From NCBI GenBank assembly GCA_022827785.1, contig JAJEIM010000027.1:31057-95056 (forward strand): a stretch of DNA of 64,000 nucleotides, in the 5' to 3' direction. Each line of letters begins with the position of its first letter. The stretch's first letter is position 1. The DNA comes from Acidimicrobiia bacterium (GTDB lineage: Bacteria; Actinomycetota; Acidimicrobiia; Spongiisociales; Spongiisociaceae). Below, piece by piece: positions 35,926 through 45,392 of this stretch. A program made the position numbers and the translations under genes. The notes below the pieces were generated by a model. The model made no database searches, had not been told where the DNA came from, and saw only the letters and a program-made list of their open reading frames with translations.

Positions 35926-38400
35926 GTGACCGGCCCGAACATCCACGAGGTCGAGCGAGGCGAGCTCAAGCGCCGGTGGTCGCTCGCCCTGGTGCTGAGC
36001 GTGGCGATCGCGATGATCGTCGCCACCTGGATCGGGCTCTTCGGCTTCCTCGGAGTCAACGCCGCCTACGCCACCTTCGACCGGCTCCTGGACCGGTGGC
36101 TTCCCCAGATCGAGACCGAGCCGACCCTGCTGGCGTTCCCCGACCTGTCCCGGGTGTCCCGCGTCTACACCGAGGACGGGACCCTCCTGGCAGAGCTGCA
36201 CGCCGGGCGCATCTCCGAGCCGGCGCGCTTCGTCGATGTTCCCGAGACTCTCGTCCGCGCCATACTGGCCGCCGAGGACGGCGACTACTTCGACCACCAG
36301 GGGGTCGACTTCACCGCCATCGCCAGCGCGATACGGGATCATGTGACCGGGGTGGACCGGCGGGGCGGGTCGACCATCACACAGCAGGTGGTCAAGAACA
36401 ACATTGTCGGCGACGAGCAGACCATCCAGCGCAAGATCCTGGAGGCGCTCTACGCCATCGAACTCGAGCAGCGGCACACCAAGGCGGAGATACTCGAGTT
36501 CTACATGAACTCGGTCTACTTCGGCTGGTCGGCGTACGGCGTGGCGGCCGCCGCCCAGGAGTACTTCGGCAAGGAGCTCGCCGACCTCACCATCGCCGAG
36601 TCGGCCACCCTGGCCGTGACCATCCGCAACCCAACCCTCTACGACCCCCGCCGCCAGCCGGAGCGGGCCGAGGACCGGCGCAACGACGTGATCGACGCCA
36701 TGGCCGCGGCCGGGGACATCAGCTTCGAGGAGGCCACCGCGGCCAAGGAGGCCCCCTTCCTCATCCGGCAGCCGGAACCGTTCAAGAGTCCGGCCGAACA
36801 CGTGGTGGCCGAGGTGCGCCGCCAGATCCTCAACGACAGGGAGTTCGACGAGGACCTGGGGTTCACCAACGCGGAGCGGCGCCAGGCCCTCTTCGGATGC
36901 CCGGCCCACGAGGAGGACTGCGAGGGCGGGGGCGGGCTCAACGTATACGTGACGGTGGACATCGATCTCCAGAATGCGGCCAACCGGATCCTGCGGTCAT
37001 GGCTGCCCCTCCCGGACGAGGAGAGCCTCGACACCCGGGGGGCGCCCACGGGGGCGATCGCCATGGTCGAGAACCACACCGGGGCGGTGCTGGCGATGTC
37101 GTCCGGCCTGCCGTTCGAGCAGGAGCAGTTCGACCTGGTGATCCAGGGCCGCCGCAACCCGGGCTCCGCCTTCAAGCCCTTCGTGCTGGTCGCCTACCTC
37201 GAGGCCGGCGGGAGCCTCCAGTCCTACTGGGATGCGCGCAGCCCCCTCGAGATCGAGTGCGAGGATCCGTGCGGCCCTGACGGGGGCTACGTCTGGACGG
37301 TCCGCAACGCGGGCTCGGTCGACGACCTGCTCACAGTGGCGCAGGCCACCGAGCGTTCGGTGAACACGGTCTACGCCCAGCTCTCCGTCCTGGTGGGGCC
37401 CCAGGCGATCATCCGCACCGCCCACAGGATGGGCATCACCTCGGACCTGGAGGAGGTCTACTCCCTGGCGCTGGGCGCCGGCGTGGTGAGCCCGCTCGAG
37501 ATGGCCTCCGCCTACAGCACCTTCGCGACCAACGGCGTCCACGCCGAGCCCTACCTGATCTCCCTGATCACCGACGACAGAGGGGAGGTCATCTACCAGC
37601 GCAAGGTGAGGACCACCCAGGCCATCGATCCGGTGCTGGCGGCCGCGGTGCGGAGGCCGATGGAACGGGTGGTCTGCTGCGGCACCGCCCGGCGGGCGGA
37701 CATGGAGGGCGTGCCCCAGGCCGGCAAGACCGGAACCCACCAGGCCTACCGGGACGCCTGGTTCGTCGGATACGTGCCCAACCTCACCACCGCGGTCTGG
37801 GTGGGCTACCCGGACGAGCAGATCTCGCTGGAGAACGTGTTCATCAACGGGGAGACCTACACCCGCGTCTTCGGCGGTTCGGTCCCGGCGCCGATCTGGA
37901 AGGAGTTCATGGAGGTGGCGCTGGAGAAGTACCCGGCGGGCGAGTTCCCGAGCAGCCTGGGCATCGGCTACTACAACGAGCTTCCCTTCACCGAGGTGCC
38001 CGACCTGACCGGGATGTCCGCCTCCCGGGCTCGTGATGCGGTCCTCGGCGCCCACCTGATGGCGGAGGTCGAGGAGGTGCTGTCGGCCGAGCCTCGGGGA
38101 ACCGTGCTGGGGTCGGATCCCGGGGCCGGGATGGAGGTGGACCAGGGGTCTACCGTGACCATCCAGGTGGTCGGCGAGACCAGCGCCCTGGTGGTGCCCG
38201 CGCTGGAGGGCCTCAGCTCGGAGGAGGCGCTGGAAGCCATCCAGATCGCCCAGGAGGCAGCCGGGACGGCGGTGGCCATCGAGATCCTCTACCAGCCGGC
38301 GGACGACCCCGGTCTGGTGGACCGGGTGCTGCTGACGGTGCCGTCAGCCGGCGAGTTGGTGGCGACAGACGGCGCTCTTTCACTGGTGATCGGCAGATAG
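35926..38400 (+). CDS. Bifunctional class A penicillin-binding protein with PASTA domains
   Basis: This enzyme polymerises and cross-links peptidoglycan outside the membrane. The 824-residue protein has an N-terminal transmembrane helix ([20 protein letters not shown]), a GT51 transglycosylase domain ([41 protein letters not shown] [17 protein letters not shown]), and a transpeptidase with SAFK (NPGSAFKPF), SVN ([11 protein letters not shown]) and KTG (QAGKTGTH). Two C-terminal PASTA repeats follow ([20 protein letters not shown] and [16 protein letters not shown]). GTG 35926 has GGAGAT seven bases upstream. It resembles mycobacterial PonA. Confidence 0.93.
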   Translation: MTGPNIHEVERGELKRRWSLALVLSVAIAMIVATWIGLFGFLGVNAAYATFDRLLDRWLPQIETEPTLLAFPDLSRVSRVYTEDGTLLAELHAGRISEPARFVDVPETLVRAILAAEDGDYFDHQGVDFTAIASAIRDHVTGVDRRGGSTITQQVVKNNIVGDEQTIQRKILEALYAIELEQRHTKAEILEFYMNSVYFGWSAYGVAAAAQEYFGKELADLTIAESATLAVTIRNPTLYDPRRQPERAEDRRNDVIDAMAAAGDISFEEATAAKEAPFLIRQPEPFKSPAEHVVAEVRRQILNDREFDEDLGFTNAERRQALFGCPAHEEDCEGGGGLNVYVTVDIDLQNAANRILRSWLPLPDEESLDTRGAPTGAIAMVENHTGAVLAMSSGLPFEQEQFDLVIQGRRNPGSAFKPFVLVAYLEAGGSLQSYWDARSPLEIECEDPCGPDGGYVWTVRNAGSVDDLLTVAQATERSVNTVYAQLSVLVGPQAIIRTAHRMGITSDLEEVYSLALGAGVVSPLEMASAYSTFATNGVHAEPYLISLITDDRGEVIYQRKVRTTQAIDPVLAAAVRRPMERVVCCGTARRADMEGVPQAGKTGTHQAYRDAWFVGYVPNLTTAVWVGYPDEQISLENVFINGETYTRVFGGSVPAPIWKEFMEVALEKYPAGEFPSSLGIGYYNELPFTEVPDLTGMSASRARDAVLGAHLMAEVEEVLSAEPRGTVLGSDPGAGMEVDQGSTVTIQVVGETSALVVPALEGLSSEEALEAIQIAQEAAGTAVAIEILYQPADDPGLVDRVLLTVPSAGELVATDGALSLVIGR

Positions 38401-38488
38401 CGGGATCAACCCTTGTTTCCATCGTTCGATAGAAGTCGATCCTTGGTCAAAAGTGGGAAAAATTCCTGAGAACGCTAAAAATACCCTA

Positions 38489-38517
38489 TTGATAGAATAC
38501 GGTTTCGGTGTCATATT
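38489..38517 (+). promoter_or_regulatory. Candidate promoter giving a leaderless transcript for the 38524 ORF
   Basis: TTGATA (38489-38494), a 17-bp spacer and CATATT (38512-38517) fit a sigma70-type promoter in a short AT-rich stretch (38401-38520) that otherwise holds no gene. Transcription would begin about seven bases later, at the ATG at 38524, implying a leaderless mRNA, which is common in actinobacteria. Confidence 0.4.
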
Positions 38518-38523
38518 GGGGTC

Positions 38524-39024
38524 ATGCGGTTCGCAGCGCCCGGTACTGTCCGTCAAGACGAACGTCCTCCCGTCGCCACGGACATCGCGCCAATACCGGG
38601 CGCCGCGCTCCGCGTATCGGCGCAGGAACGCTACCGGATCACTCCCCGGCTCTGGCCCGAGCACCTCTGCTCCGGAGTCGAGCCGTCCCATCCTTACGTG
38701 CTCACCTACTGGACGGCCGCCCTGGGACCCAACGCAGTATCGGAACTCCTGCGCCTGATCACCGCCGCCAGGCGCCGGTCGGAGATCCCGCATCCGAACT
38801 TCCTCTCGGTGTTCTGCAGGGAAGGTCTGGCCCACTTCCACAGCCGGGCCGTGTGGGTGCGGCCCCTCCTCCCCCCGCTGCGACGCCATCACGTGGTCCG
38901 TCTCACCCCCCGGCTGCGGCAACAGCACCGCCGTGACCTGCTCTCGGTCCACTACCGACTGCCTCCCGGCGACTACCAGAGGAAAACTCACATTCCTCGA
39001 AACCCTTTATCACCTGAGCGGTGA
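38524..39024 (+). CDS. Hypothetical protein, 166 aa, no recognised family
   Basis: The frame reads as an arginine- and proline-rich soluble protein with a plausible globular core (TPRLWPEHLCSGVEPSHPY, AALGPNAVSELLRLITAARR, LRRHHVVRLTPRLRQQHRRD). No domain, signal peptide or membrane segment is recognised. A promoter-like pair ends 7 bp before the ATG. The GC-rich antisense strand is also open over most of this interval, so chance coding is possible. The last 25 residues may be spurious. It lies between the PBP gene and the broken higB. Treat as tentative. Confidence 0.35.
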   Translation: MRFAAPGTVRQDERPPVATDIAPIPGAALRVSAQERYRITPRLWPEHLCSGVEPSHPYVLTYWTAALGPNAVSELLRLITAARRRSEIPHPNFLSVFCREGLAHFHSRAVWVRPLLPPLRRHHVVRLTPRLRQQHRRDLLSVHYRLPPGDYQRKTHIPRNPLSPER

Positions 39025-39040
39025 CAGGTTACACTACCTG

Positions 39041-39319
39041 GTGATCATCCACTTCCGGCACAAGGACCTGAAGCTCCTCTACGAAAGGGGGGATCGACGC
39101 CGCATACCGTACGCCACGTTCCCAACGTCGAGCGGATCTTGGCGCGTCTCGACAGGGCAACCGGCGTGAGGGGACATGGATCTGCCCGGATTCCGGCTCC
39201 ATGCGCTGAAGGGCGACCTTACCGGCTACTGGTCCGTGAGGGTGTCGGGCAACCGGCGCATCGTGTTCCGGTTACAGGGTGTCCACGTGACCGACGTCGA
39301 CCTGGTCGACTACCACTGA
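39041..39319 (+). pseudogene. higB: Frameshifted HigB/RelE-family toxin
   Basis: Three frame segments together make one HigB-like toxin of about 92 residues. The first is VIIHFRHKDLKLLYERGDRRRIPYA from GTG 39041. After a 1-base loss near 39110 comes HVPNVERILARLDRATGVR. After a 1-base gain near 39172 comes DMDLPGFRLHALKGDLTGYW, continuing to [10 protein letters not shown] at 39319. The outer segments are in the same frame, but that frame meets a TGA at 39167, so the toxin is broken unless these are sequencing errors. The antitoxin downstream is intact. The C-terminal 47 residues could start at ATG 39176. Confidence 0.8.
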
Positions 39320-39332
39320 AGGAGGAGAAGGC

Positions 39333-39623
39333 ATGGCTATGAAGAACCCGCCCCATCCCGGACTGTCCGTTCGCCACGACTGCCTGGAACCACTCGGACT
39401 CAGCGTTACCGAGGCGGCAAGGAAGCTCCGGGTCAGTCGCAAGCAGCTGTCGGATGTCGTCAACTGCCGGTCGGGTATCTCGCCCGAGATGGCGATCCGG
39501 CTCGACAAGGCATTCGGAGGAGGCGCCGACACCTGGTACCGACTCCAGGCGGCCTACGACCTCGCCCGGGCGATGCGGAACGCCGACCAGATCGAGGTAG
39601 AGCGTCTCACCCCGGTCACCTAG
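39333..39623 (+). CDS. higA: HigA-family antitoxin (XRE/HTH, addiction module)
   Basis: The 96-residue protein has a helix-turn-helix of the HigA type: [20 protein letters not shown] (recognition region) followed by [20 protein letters not shown] and [16 protein letters not shown], the family signature. GGAGGAG lies nine bases before ATG 39333. It normally represses its own operon and neutralises HigB. Here the partner toxin is frameshifted, so this may be an orphan antitoxin or regulator. Its stop (39621-39623) falls inside the open frame of the following sirtuin gene. Confidence 0.92.
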   Translation: MAMKNPPHPGLSVRHDCLEPLGLSVTEAARKLRVSRKQLSDVVNCRSGISPEMAIRLDKAFGGGADTWYRLQAAYDLARAMRNADQIEVERLTPVT

Positions 39624-40365
39624 CCTCGAGCGGGCCGCCGACCTCCTGGGGGATTCGAGCCGGCTGCTGGTCTTCACCGGCGCCGGGATCTCGACCGAGT
39701 CCGGGATCCCGGACTTCCGCGGCCCCGACGGCCTGTGGAAGACGGTAGACCCCGATGACTTCACGTTCGAGCGGTACCTGGAGTCCGCCGCGGCCCGCCG
39801 GAGGAGCTGGCTCAGGTGGTCCACCTCGCCCCTGCGCCAGGCCGAGCCCAACCAGGGGCACCTGGCGATAGCCGAGCTGGCCCGGATGGGCCGGCTGGCA
39901 GGCTGCGTCACGCAGAACATCGACGGCCTCCACCGGGCGGCGGGCCTGGCGGACGAGCTGCTGGTCGAGGTACACGGCAACGTCTGGAAGGTCCGCTGCC
40001 TGATGTGCCCGGCGGAGTGGCCCACCGAGAGGGTGTTCGACCGGGTGGAGGCCGGCGAGGAGGATCCGCACTGCTCCCGCTGCGGCGGCATCATCAAGCT
40101 GACCGTGATCTCGTTCGGCCAGGCCATGCCCGCCGTGGAGATGCACCGTGGGTACGCCATGGCGCAGGCCGCCGACGCGGTCCTGGCGGTGGGTACCACC
40201 CTGTCGGTCTGGCCGGCCGCCGACATCCCACTCGCGGCCGCCCGCCGCGGCGTGCCGTTCGTGATCGTGAACCTCGGGCCGACGGACGGTGACGGGATCG
40301 CCGACCTCAAGATCGAAGCCCACGCCGGCCCCGCCATGAGCGAGCTGGTCGGGCTCCTCCGGTAG
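39601..40365 (+). CDS. Sir2-family NAD-dependent protein deacetylase, start codon unresolved
   Basis: Sirtuins remove acyl groups from lysines using NAD+. The frame contains the complete catalytic core: [17 protein letters not shown] (NAD loop), [12 protein letters not shown], catalytic His in [12 protein letters not shown], a zinc site (CLMC and CSRC), and VISFGQAMP. The end is at 40365. In this frame a TAG stop lies at 39598-39600, and no ATG, GTG or TTG occurs before the NAD loop at about 39670. The first ATG (39886) would delete that loop. Either it uses a non-standard start (CTG at 39646) or its 5' end was lost when the higBA module arrived. The frame boundary is given as the start. Confidence 0.75.
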   Translation, partial: SVSPRSPSLERAADLLGDSSRLLVFTGAGISTESGIPDFRGPDGLWKTVDPDDFTFERYLESAAARRRSWLRWSTSPLRQAEPNQGHLAIAELARMGRLAGCVTQNIDGLHRAAGLADELLVEVHGNVWKVRCLMCPAEWPTERVFDRVEAGEEDPHCSRCGGIIKLTVISFGQAMPAVEMHRGYAMAQAADAVLAVGTTLSVWPAADIPLAAARRGVPFVIVNLGPTDGDGIADLKIEAHAGPAMSELVGLLR

Positions 40366-40410
40366 GCACGCGGGCCTCCGGTCCGGTCGAGGCTCGGGTA
40401 CCCTGCCGGT

Positions 40411-41577
40411 ATGGGCGCTTCCTACATGGACCTCGTCATCGAGGCCCGCCGCCGGATCAGGGAGATCTCGGCCGATCAGCTGGCCTCGCTGGACCCCTCC
40501 CAGATCATCCTGATCGACGTCCGGGAGGACCCCGAGCTGGAGCAGGGCAAGATCCCCGGCGCCTACCACATCCCCCGGGGGGTGCTGGAGGGGAGTATCC
40601 ACATGGTGTCGCCTCCCACCGACCGGCCCCTGGTGATCTACTGCGCGTCGGGGGTCCGCTCGGTACTGGCGGCCTCCACGCTCCAGACCATGGGCTACAC
40701 CACCGCCTACTCGCTGGCGGGCGGATTCCAGGAGTGGAAGGCCCGCGGGGGTCCGTGGGAACTGCCCAGCCGCATGCCCGACGACCAGATGAAGCGGTAC
40801 GACCGCCATATCCGCCTTCCGGAGGTCGGGGAGGCCGGGCAGCGCAAGCTGCTCGACTCCCGGGTCATGATCGTGGGCGCCGGCGGCCTGGGCTCGCCGG
40901 CCGGCCTGTACCTGGCCGCCGCGGGCGTGGGAACCCTCGGCCTCGTCGACCATGACCGGGTGGATGTCAGCAACCTGCAACGCCAGGTATTGCACAGCAC
41001 CCGGACGGTGGGCAACTCGAAGGTGGAATCGGCCCGCGACACCATCCGGGCCCTCAACCCCGACGTGTCGGTCGAGACCCACGACCAGCGCCTGTCGGCC
41101 TCCAACGCGCTCGACCTCCTGGACGGCTACGACATCGTCATCGACGGCGCCGACAACTTCCCCACCCGGTACCTGGTCAACGATGCGTCCATCCACCTGG
41201 GGATCCCGGTGGTGCACGGATCGGTGTTCCGCTTCGAGGGACAGGTGAGCCTGTTCGATCCGGCGGACGGGCCGTGCTACCGGTGCCTGTTCCCCGAGCC
41301 CCCCGCACCCGAGCTGGCGCCCAACTGCGAGGAGGCCGGGGTGCTCGGCGTCCTCCCCGGCGTGGTGGGAACGCTGCAGGCGGCCGAGGCCATCAAGTGG
41401 CTGGTGGGGATCGGGGACAGCCTGGTGGGACGGCTGCTCACGCTCGATGTCCTCACCCAGCGCTTCCGGATCCTCCGGTTCGGGAAGAACTCGGATTGCC
41501 CCGCCTGCGCCGACCCGGCCACTCCCCCGCCCATCGTGGACTACGACCAGGCCTGCCGGGCGGTCGGAGCGCACTGA
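40411..41577 (+). CDS. Rhodanese-ThiF fusion (MoeB/ThiF/MoeZ-type adenylyltransferase-sulfurtransferase)
   Basis: The protein adenylates the C-terminus of a small sulfur-carrier (MoaD/ThiS/CysO type) and supplies sulfur. The order of domains is unusual. A rhodanese domain comes first (residues about 15-115, ILIDVREDPELEQGKIPGA, active Cys C78 in IYCASGVRS), then the ThiF domain (IVGAGGLGSPAGLYLAAAGV, DVSNLQRQVLH, DGADNFPTRYLVND) and a zinc site (CYRC and CPAC). In MoeZ of mycobacteria and in eukaryotic MOCS3 the rhodanese is C-terminal. ATG 40411 is used. Pathway (molybdopterin, thiamine or cysteine) is not shown by neighbours. Confidence 0.92.
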   Translation: MGASYMDLVIEARRRIREISADQLASLDPSQIILIDVREDPELEQGKIPGAYHIPRGVLEGSIHMVSPPTDRPLVIYCASGVRSVLAASTLQTMGYTTAYSLAGGFQEWKARGGPWELPSRMPDDQMKRYDRHIRLPEVGEAGQRKLLDSRVMIVGAGGLGSPAGLYLAAAGVGTLGLVDHDRVDVSNLQRQVLHSTRTVGNSKVESARDTIRALNPDVSVETHDQRLSASNALDLLDGYDIVIDGADNFPTRYLVNDASIHLGIPVVHGSVFRFEGQVSLFDPADGPCYRCLFPEPPAPELAPNCEEAGVLGVLPGVVGTLQAAEAIKWLVGIGDSLVGRLLTLDVLTQRFRILRFGKNSDCPACADPATPPPIVDYDQACRAVGAH

Positions 41578-41670
41578 AAACGTCCGGTTGGCCGTTCTCG
41601 GGACCGAAAACGCCCATGCGAGAGGACGGCGGCCAACCCATCCCCGGCTTTCGAGCGTGTTCCAGCCTGA

Positions 41671-42945
41671 TCAGCGGGCGCCGAAGCCGCTGAGGATGGT
41701 CCAGGAGCTCCTTCCCAGGATCTCGAGATCGAGCCACGGGCTCATGTGCTTGACGTAGAACAGGTCGTAGGTCAGCTTCTCGACGGTGCCGGCCTCGCCA
41801 TCGGCGTATCCGTGGTTGACCTGGGCCCAGCCGGTGAGGCCGGGCCGGATGAGATGGCGCTGGGAGTAGAAGGGGATGGTACGGTCGAAACGCTCCACGA
41901 ACTCCACCTGCTCGGGTCTCGGCCCCACCAGGCTGAGGTCGCCCTTGAGCACGTTCCACAGCTGGGGCAGCTCGTCGAGCCGGAATCGCCGGATGGTGCG
42001 GGCGGCGGGAACCACCCGGTCGTCGTCCCGGCTGGTGAAAGACGCCCCCTGCCGGTCGGGATCGTGCCACATGGAGCGGAACTTGTACTGGGTGAACGTC
42101 GCCCCTCCCCGGCCCACCCGTACCTGGCGGAAGATGACCGGCCCCGACGAGCTGAAACGGATTACGGCCGCGGTCACGCCCGCCAGGACGAGGGTGATCG
42201 GGGCGGTCGCGAGTACCGCCAGGATGTCGAAGAGCCGCTTCCCCGGTAGGTAGGGAGCGGTCCGGATGACGGGCGTGGAGAGCTCCCATCCCTCCACCAG
42301 CGACACCACGGGCATCCGACCGGTATGCATCTCGTAGACCTGGGAAATGGGCCGCACGTCCATCCCTGCCAGGGTGCACGAGGAGACGTACTGGGCCAGG
42401 CGGGGCGACAGCGCCGCCTTCAGGTCGACCCCCAGCACCACTCCCGGCTCGAGGGGTTCCAGGCGCTCCTCGGTGGCCGGATCCACCACGGCGAGCACCT
42501 CGGCATGGGGGGCATCCCGGAGGTCGTCGACCAGAGCCTGCTCGCCGGTGATCAGGACCATCCCCTCGGCCCAGGGGCGACGCCGCAACCAGGCCCGATG
42601 GATCAAGGCGCCCAGCATGAAACAGGCCATCGTCCACACGATGAACGAGCGGGAGAAGTAGACCCGGGTGGCCACCAGCGCCAGCGCGGTGACGCCTAGG
42701 ACCATGAGCGCCACGGCCAGGGCCCGTCCGTAGCCGGGCCGCGGAGACCCGCCCACCAGCAACCGTGAGCCGACCCATTCGGCCCCTGCCAGGCCGCCGA
42801 GCATGATCATCAGGAGCGACCAGATCTGCGGCTCGAACTGCCACGGGAAGAGGGTGTCGAAGCTGATGGTCGAGGCGACCAGCATGGACACGAGGAGCGT
42901 CGCCATGTCGAGCAGCGCCTGCGCCCGGAGGAATCTGAGCCTCAT
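41671..42945 (-). CDS. Polyprenyl glycosylphosphotransferase initiating exopolysaccharide synthesis
   Basis: This enzyme transfers a sugar-1-phosphate to undecaprenyl phosphate to begin a glycan repeat. The 424-residue protein has four N-terminal membrane helices (from ALLDMATLLVSMLVASTISF), a cytosolic linker domain, then a re-entrant helix (KRLFDILAVLATAPITLVLA). The catalytic PF02397 domain follows: VRVGRGGATFTQYKFRSM, the DELPQLWNVLKGDLSLVGPR motif, and RPGLTGWAQVN. It matches the WcaJ/WbaP/ExoY family. It probably primes the polysaccharide built by the 44.5-58.8 kb genes. It is convergent with the moeB-like gene. Confidence 0.93.
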   Translation of the reverse strand: MRLRFLRAQALLDMATLLVSMLVASTISFDTLFPWQFEPQIWSLLMIMLGGLAGAEWVGSRLLVGGSPRPGYGRALAVALMVLGVTALALVATRVYFSRSFIVWTMACFMLGALIHRAWLRRRPWAEGMVLITGEQALVDDLRDAPHAEVLAVVDPATEERLEPLEPGVVLGVDLKAALSPRLAQYVSSCTLAGMDVRPISQVYEMHTGRMPVVSLVEGWELSTPVIRTAPYLPGKRLFDILAVLATAPITLVLAGVTAAVIRFSSSGPVIFRQVRVGRGGATFTQYKFRSMWHDPDRQGASFTSRDDDRVVPAARTIRRFRLDELPQLWNVLKGDLSLVGPRPEQVEFVERFDRTIPFYSQRHLIRPGLTGWAQVNHGYADGEAGTVEKLTYDLFYVKHMSPWLDLEILGRSSWTILSGFGAR

Positions 42946-43016
42946 CTACCGGCGTGCTCCGGCCGGAGGGCCGGCGGCGCCATCACCGCGACACCTCCCG
43001 CGCTGAAAGGCCCCCC

Positions 43017-44504
43017 TCATTCCGTCGTGCCGAATCCCTGCTCCGCCAGGTTCGAAACCAGCTCGACCAGGGTGCGAACCCCGAAGCCCGAGCCCCCCTT
43101 CGACTGGTAGTGCTCGTCGCGGGTCCAGCGGGCGGGACCGGCGATGTCGAGATGCGCCCAGGGAACGTCGCCCACGAACTCCTGTAGGAGCAACGCGGCC
43201 GTCAGCGCGCCGCCCCAGCGACCGCCGATGTTCTTCATGTCGGCCATAGGAGTGTCGAGCAGGCTGCGGTACTCCTCGGGCAGCGGAAGGTGCCATACCC
43301 GTTCGCCGGCCTGCTCGCCGGCCTCTTCGATCCTGTCGATCAGGGAATCGTCGTTACCCATCACCCCGGCGATGGTGTCGCCGAGCGCCACCTTGCATGC
43401 GCCCGTCAAGGTGGCCAGATCCACCATCAGATCCGGACCCTGTTCGACCGCGTAGGCGAGCGCATCGGCCAGGATCAGCCGTCCCTCGGCATCCGTATTG
43501 AGTACCTCGATCGTCTTGCCGTTACGGGTGGTGAGAACGTCGCCCGGCTTGGTGGCGTGGGGTCCGGGCATGTTGTCGGTGAGCGGGGCCAGGCCCAGCA
43601 CCTTCACGGGTATCCGGAGCCGGGCGATGGCCGCCATGGCGCCGAGCACCGCTGCCGCACCCGACATGTCGGTCTTCATCGTCTCCATGGCCTGGGCCGG
43701 CTTGATGCTGAGGCCGCCGGAGTCGAAGGTGATCCCCTTGCCGACCAGCGCCACGAACGTCTCGGCACCCTCGGGCTCGTACCACAGCTCGACGAAGCAG
43801 GGATCCCGGTCCGATCCGGCCGCCACGCCCAGCAAACCTCCGAAGCCGCCCTCCTCGAGTTCCGGCACATCACGCGTCTCCAGGCGCAGGTCGAGACCGT
43901 CCGCCAACTCCGCCACCCGGCGTTGAATCTCCAAGGGCGCCTTGTCCCTGGCCGGGGTGTTGACCAGGTCGCGCGCCCAGCCGACCGCCTCGGCGACCAC
44001 CGCCCCCGCCTCGCAGTCGGACCTCTCCCCCTCGCCCACCAGCAGGAGGGACTCGGTGCGGGCGGGCTCCGGCTTGCTCCTGAACCGGTCGTACGAGTAC
44101 TGGGAGAGCAGGAATCCCTCCACCAGGGGCGCCGCCTGCCCGTCTACGGCCAGCGTCATGGCCACCGAAGCCTCCTTCGATGCCTTGCGGCCCAGGGTCC
44201 CGGCGGCCCTGCGGAGGTCGTCCGCGCTCGGGGTCTCCCCGATGCCCAGCGCCACCACCGTGTGCGGACTCTCCGACCCGGTGTCGTAGGAGCAACTCTG
44301 GCCGGCCTCCCCCTTGAACCCGGCCCGCTCGAGCGCCCGCTCGAAGCCCGCGCCCAGCGAGGCGACGTAGCCGTCCGCATCGCCCTGCCAGGCAAGGCCG
44401 GGACCGGCGGCGAGGCCGAGGACTCCGGCGCGCGACGCCGCCTCCTCATGCGATTCCACGAACTCGATATCCAACTGCGACTCCAGTCTGCTGACGCGGA
44501 TCAT
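43017..44504 (-). CDS. pepA: Leucyl aminopeptidase (M17 family)
   Basis: This cytosolic metallo-aminopeptidase removes N-terminal residues. The 495-residue protein has a divergent N-terminal macro-like domain and the canonical M17 catalytic domain: VGKGITFDSGGLSIKPAQ (metal-binding Lys and Asp), MKTDMSGAAAVLGAM, PHATKPGDVLTTRNGKTIEV, the signature NTDAEGRLILADAL, and the C-terminal WAHLDIAGPA. Length matches PepA. It sits inside a surface-polysaccharide region without an evident link, 71 bp downstream of the priming transferase start. Confidence 0.96.
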   Translation of the reverse strand: MIRVSRLESQLDIEFVESHEEAASRAGVLGLAAGPGLAWQGDADGYVASLGAGFERALERAGFKGEAGQSCSYDTGSESPHTVVALGIGETPSADDLRRAAGTLGRKASKEASVAMTLAVDGQAAPLVEGFLLSQYSYDRFRSKPEPARTESLLLVGEGERSDCEAGAVVAEAVGWARDLVNTPARDKAPLEIQRRVAELADGLDLRLETRDVPELEEGGFGGLLGVAAGSDRDPCFVELWYEPEGAETFVALVGKGITFDSGGLSIKPAQAMETMKTDMSGAAAVLGAMAAIARLRIPVKVLGLAPLTDNMPGPHATKPGDVLTTRNGKTIEVLNTDAEGRLILADALAYAVEQGPDLMVDLATLTGACKVALGDTIAGVMGNDDSLIDRIEEAGEQAGERVWHLPLPEEYRSLLDTPMADMKNIGGRWGGALTAALLLQEFVGDVPWAHLDIAGPARWTRDEHYQSKGGSGFGVRTLVELVSNLAEQGFGTTE

Positions 44505-44563
44505 TGCCGATCGGGATCGGAGAAACGGATGCTAGCCCTGCGTGGCCGGTGGTCAGTAGGCAC

Positions 44564-45250
44564 TCATAGGGGTGAGACGCCCGCTGCCAGCGCCCGGATG
44601 AGGATGACCGAGCCGAGCGAGGTCAGGACCGCCAGGTAGCTGAGGCCGGTGGCCGCCATCACGCCCGGATACGACGGGTAGCCGAGAGCGAACCAGACTG
44701 CGGCCATGAGGACGACACTGGTGGCCGCCAGAGCCACGGACGCTATCAACGGCACCGCCGAAGTTGCCGGCGGAAGGCCCGGCGCGAAGTGCACCAGCCA
44801 GTCGAGGGCTACCGCCGCGCCGCCGATCACCGCCAGGGCGCGGAGTGGCCAGCGAGGCATTCTCGGACTCACCAGGAACCAGTGCCCGAGCAACATCTCA
44901 CCCATAATCCCGCCAAGCGCGGCGCTACCGGTGATGGCAGGAACGGGGGAACCCGCCGCCGCGCCCACCAGGAAGGACAGGGACGACAGGCCGAGAGCGA
45001 TGGTGGCCGCCCTGCTGTTCCTGGCTACGAACGCGGCGCCCGCGCCCACCAGCGCGGCCGCCGCCGCCAGGACGCCCGGATCGAAGTACCAGGCCGCCCC
45101 GCCGATCAGGGCCACGGTTCCGGCGACCAGCCATAGGTAACCCGACCCGACGATGCGCCAGTGGGCCACCGCCGCACCGGAGCCGGCCACGCCGGCCGCC
45201 CACATCGCCAGGACCACCTCCGGGCTGAATGCCAACTCCGACCCGAACAT
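44564..45250 (-). CDS. Polytopic membrane protein of unknown function
   Basis: The 228-residue protein is almost entirely hydrophobic, with seven or eight predicted helices (for example SGYLWLVAGTVALIGGAAWY, LGGIMGEMLLGHWFLVSPRM, LIASVALAATSVVLMAAVWF). There is no extracytosolic domain. Histidines in the membrane part (EMLLGHWFLVSP and LDWLVHFAPG) could bind heme or metal, but I recognise no family. ATG 45250 is chosen; longer starts reach into the divergent glycosyltransferase leader. Confidence 0.65.
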   Translation of the reverse strand: MFGSELAFSPEVVLAMWAAGVAGSGAAVAHWRIVGSGYLWLVAGTVALIGGAAWYFDPGVLAAAAALVGAGAAFVARNSRAATIALGLSSLSFLVGAAAGSPVPAITGSAALGGIMGEMLLGHWFLVSPRMPRWPLRALAVIGGAAVALDWLVHFAPGLPPATSAVPLIASVALAATSVVLMAAVWFALGYPSYPGVMAATGLSYLAVLTSLGSVILIRALAAGVSPL

Positions 45251-45392
45251 GGCCTCCGTATCCGGTCTACCGTCCACCATCCGAGAGACTGAAGGCGTCG
45301 GAGCGCCGTCGATCAGTCCGGGGTGCGCGGCCAGTATACGAACCGGCGCCCTGCGACAATCACCCCCGTTCCCGCCGAGGAAGGAGGTCCGC

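Noticed and set aside
38380..38991. Minus-strand frame of 203 codons after the PBP gene
   Set aside because: Overlaps the PBP end; no motif, and its N-terminal part is low complexity.
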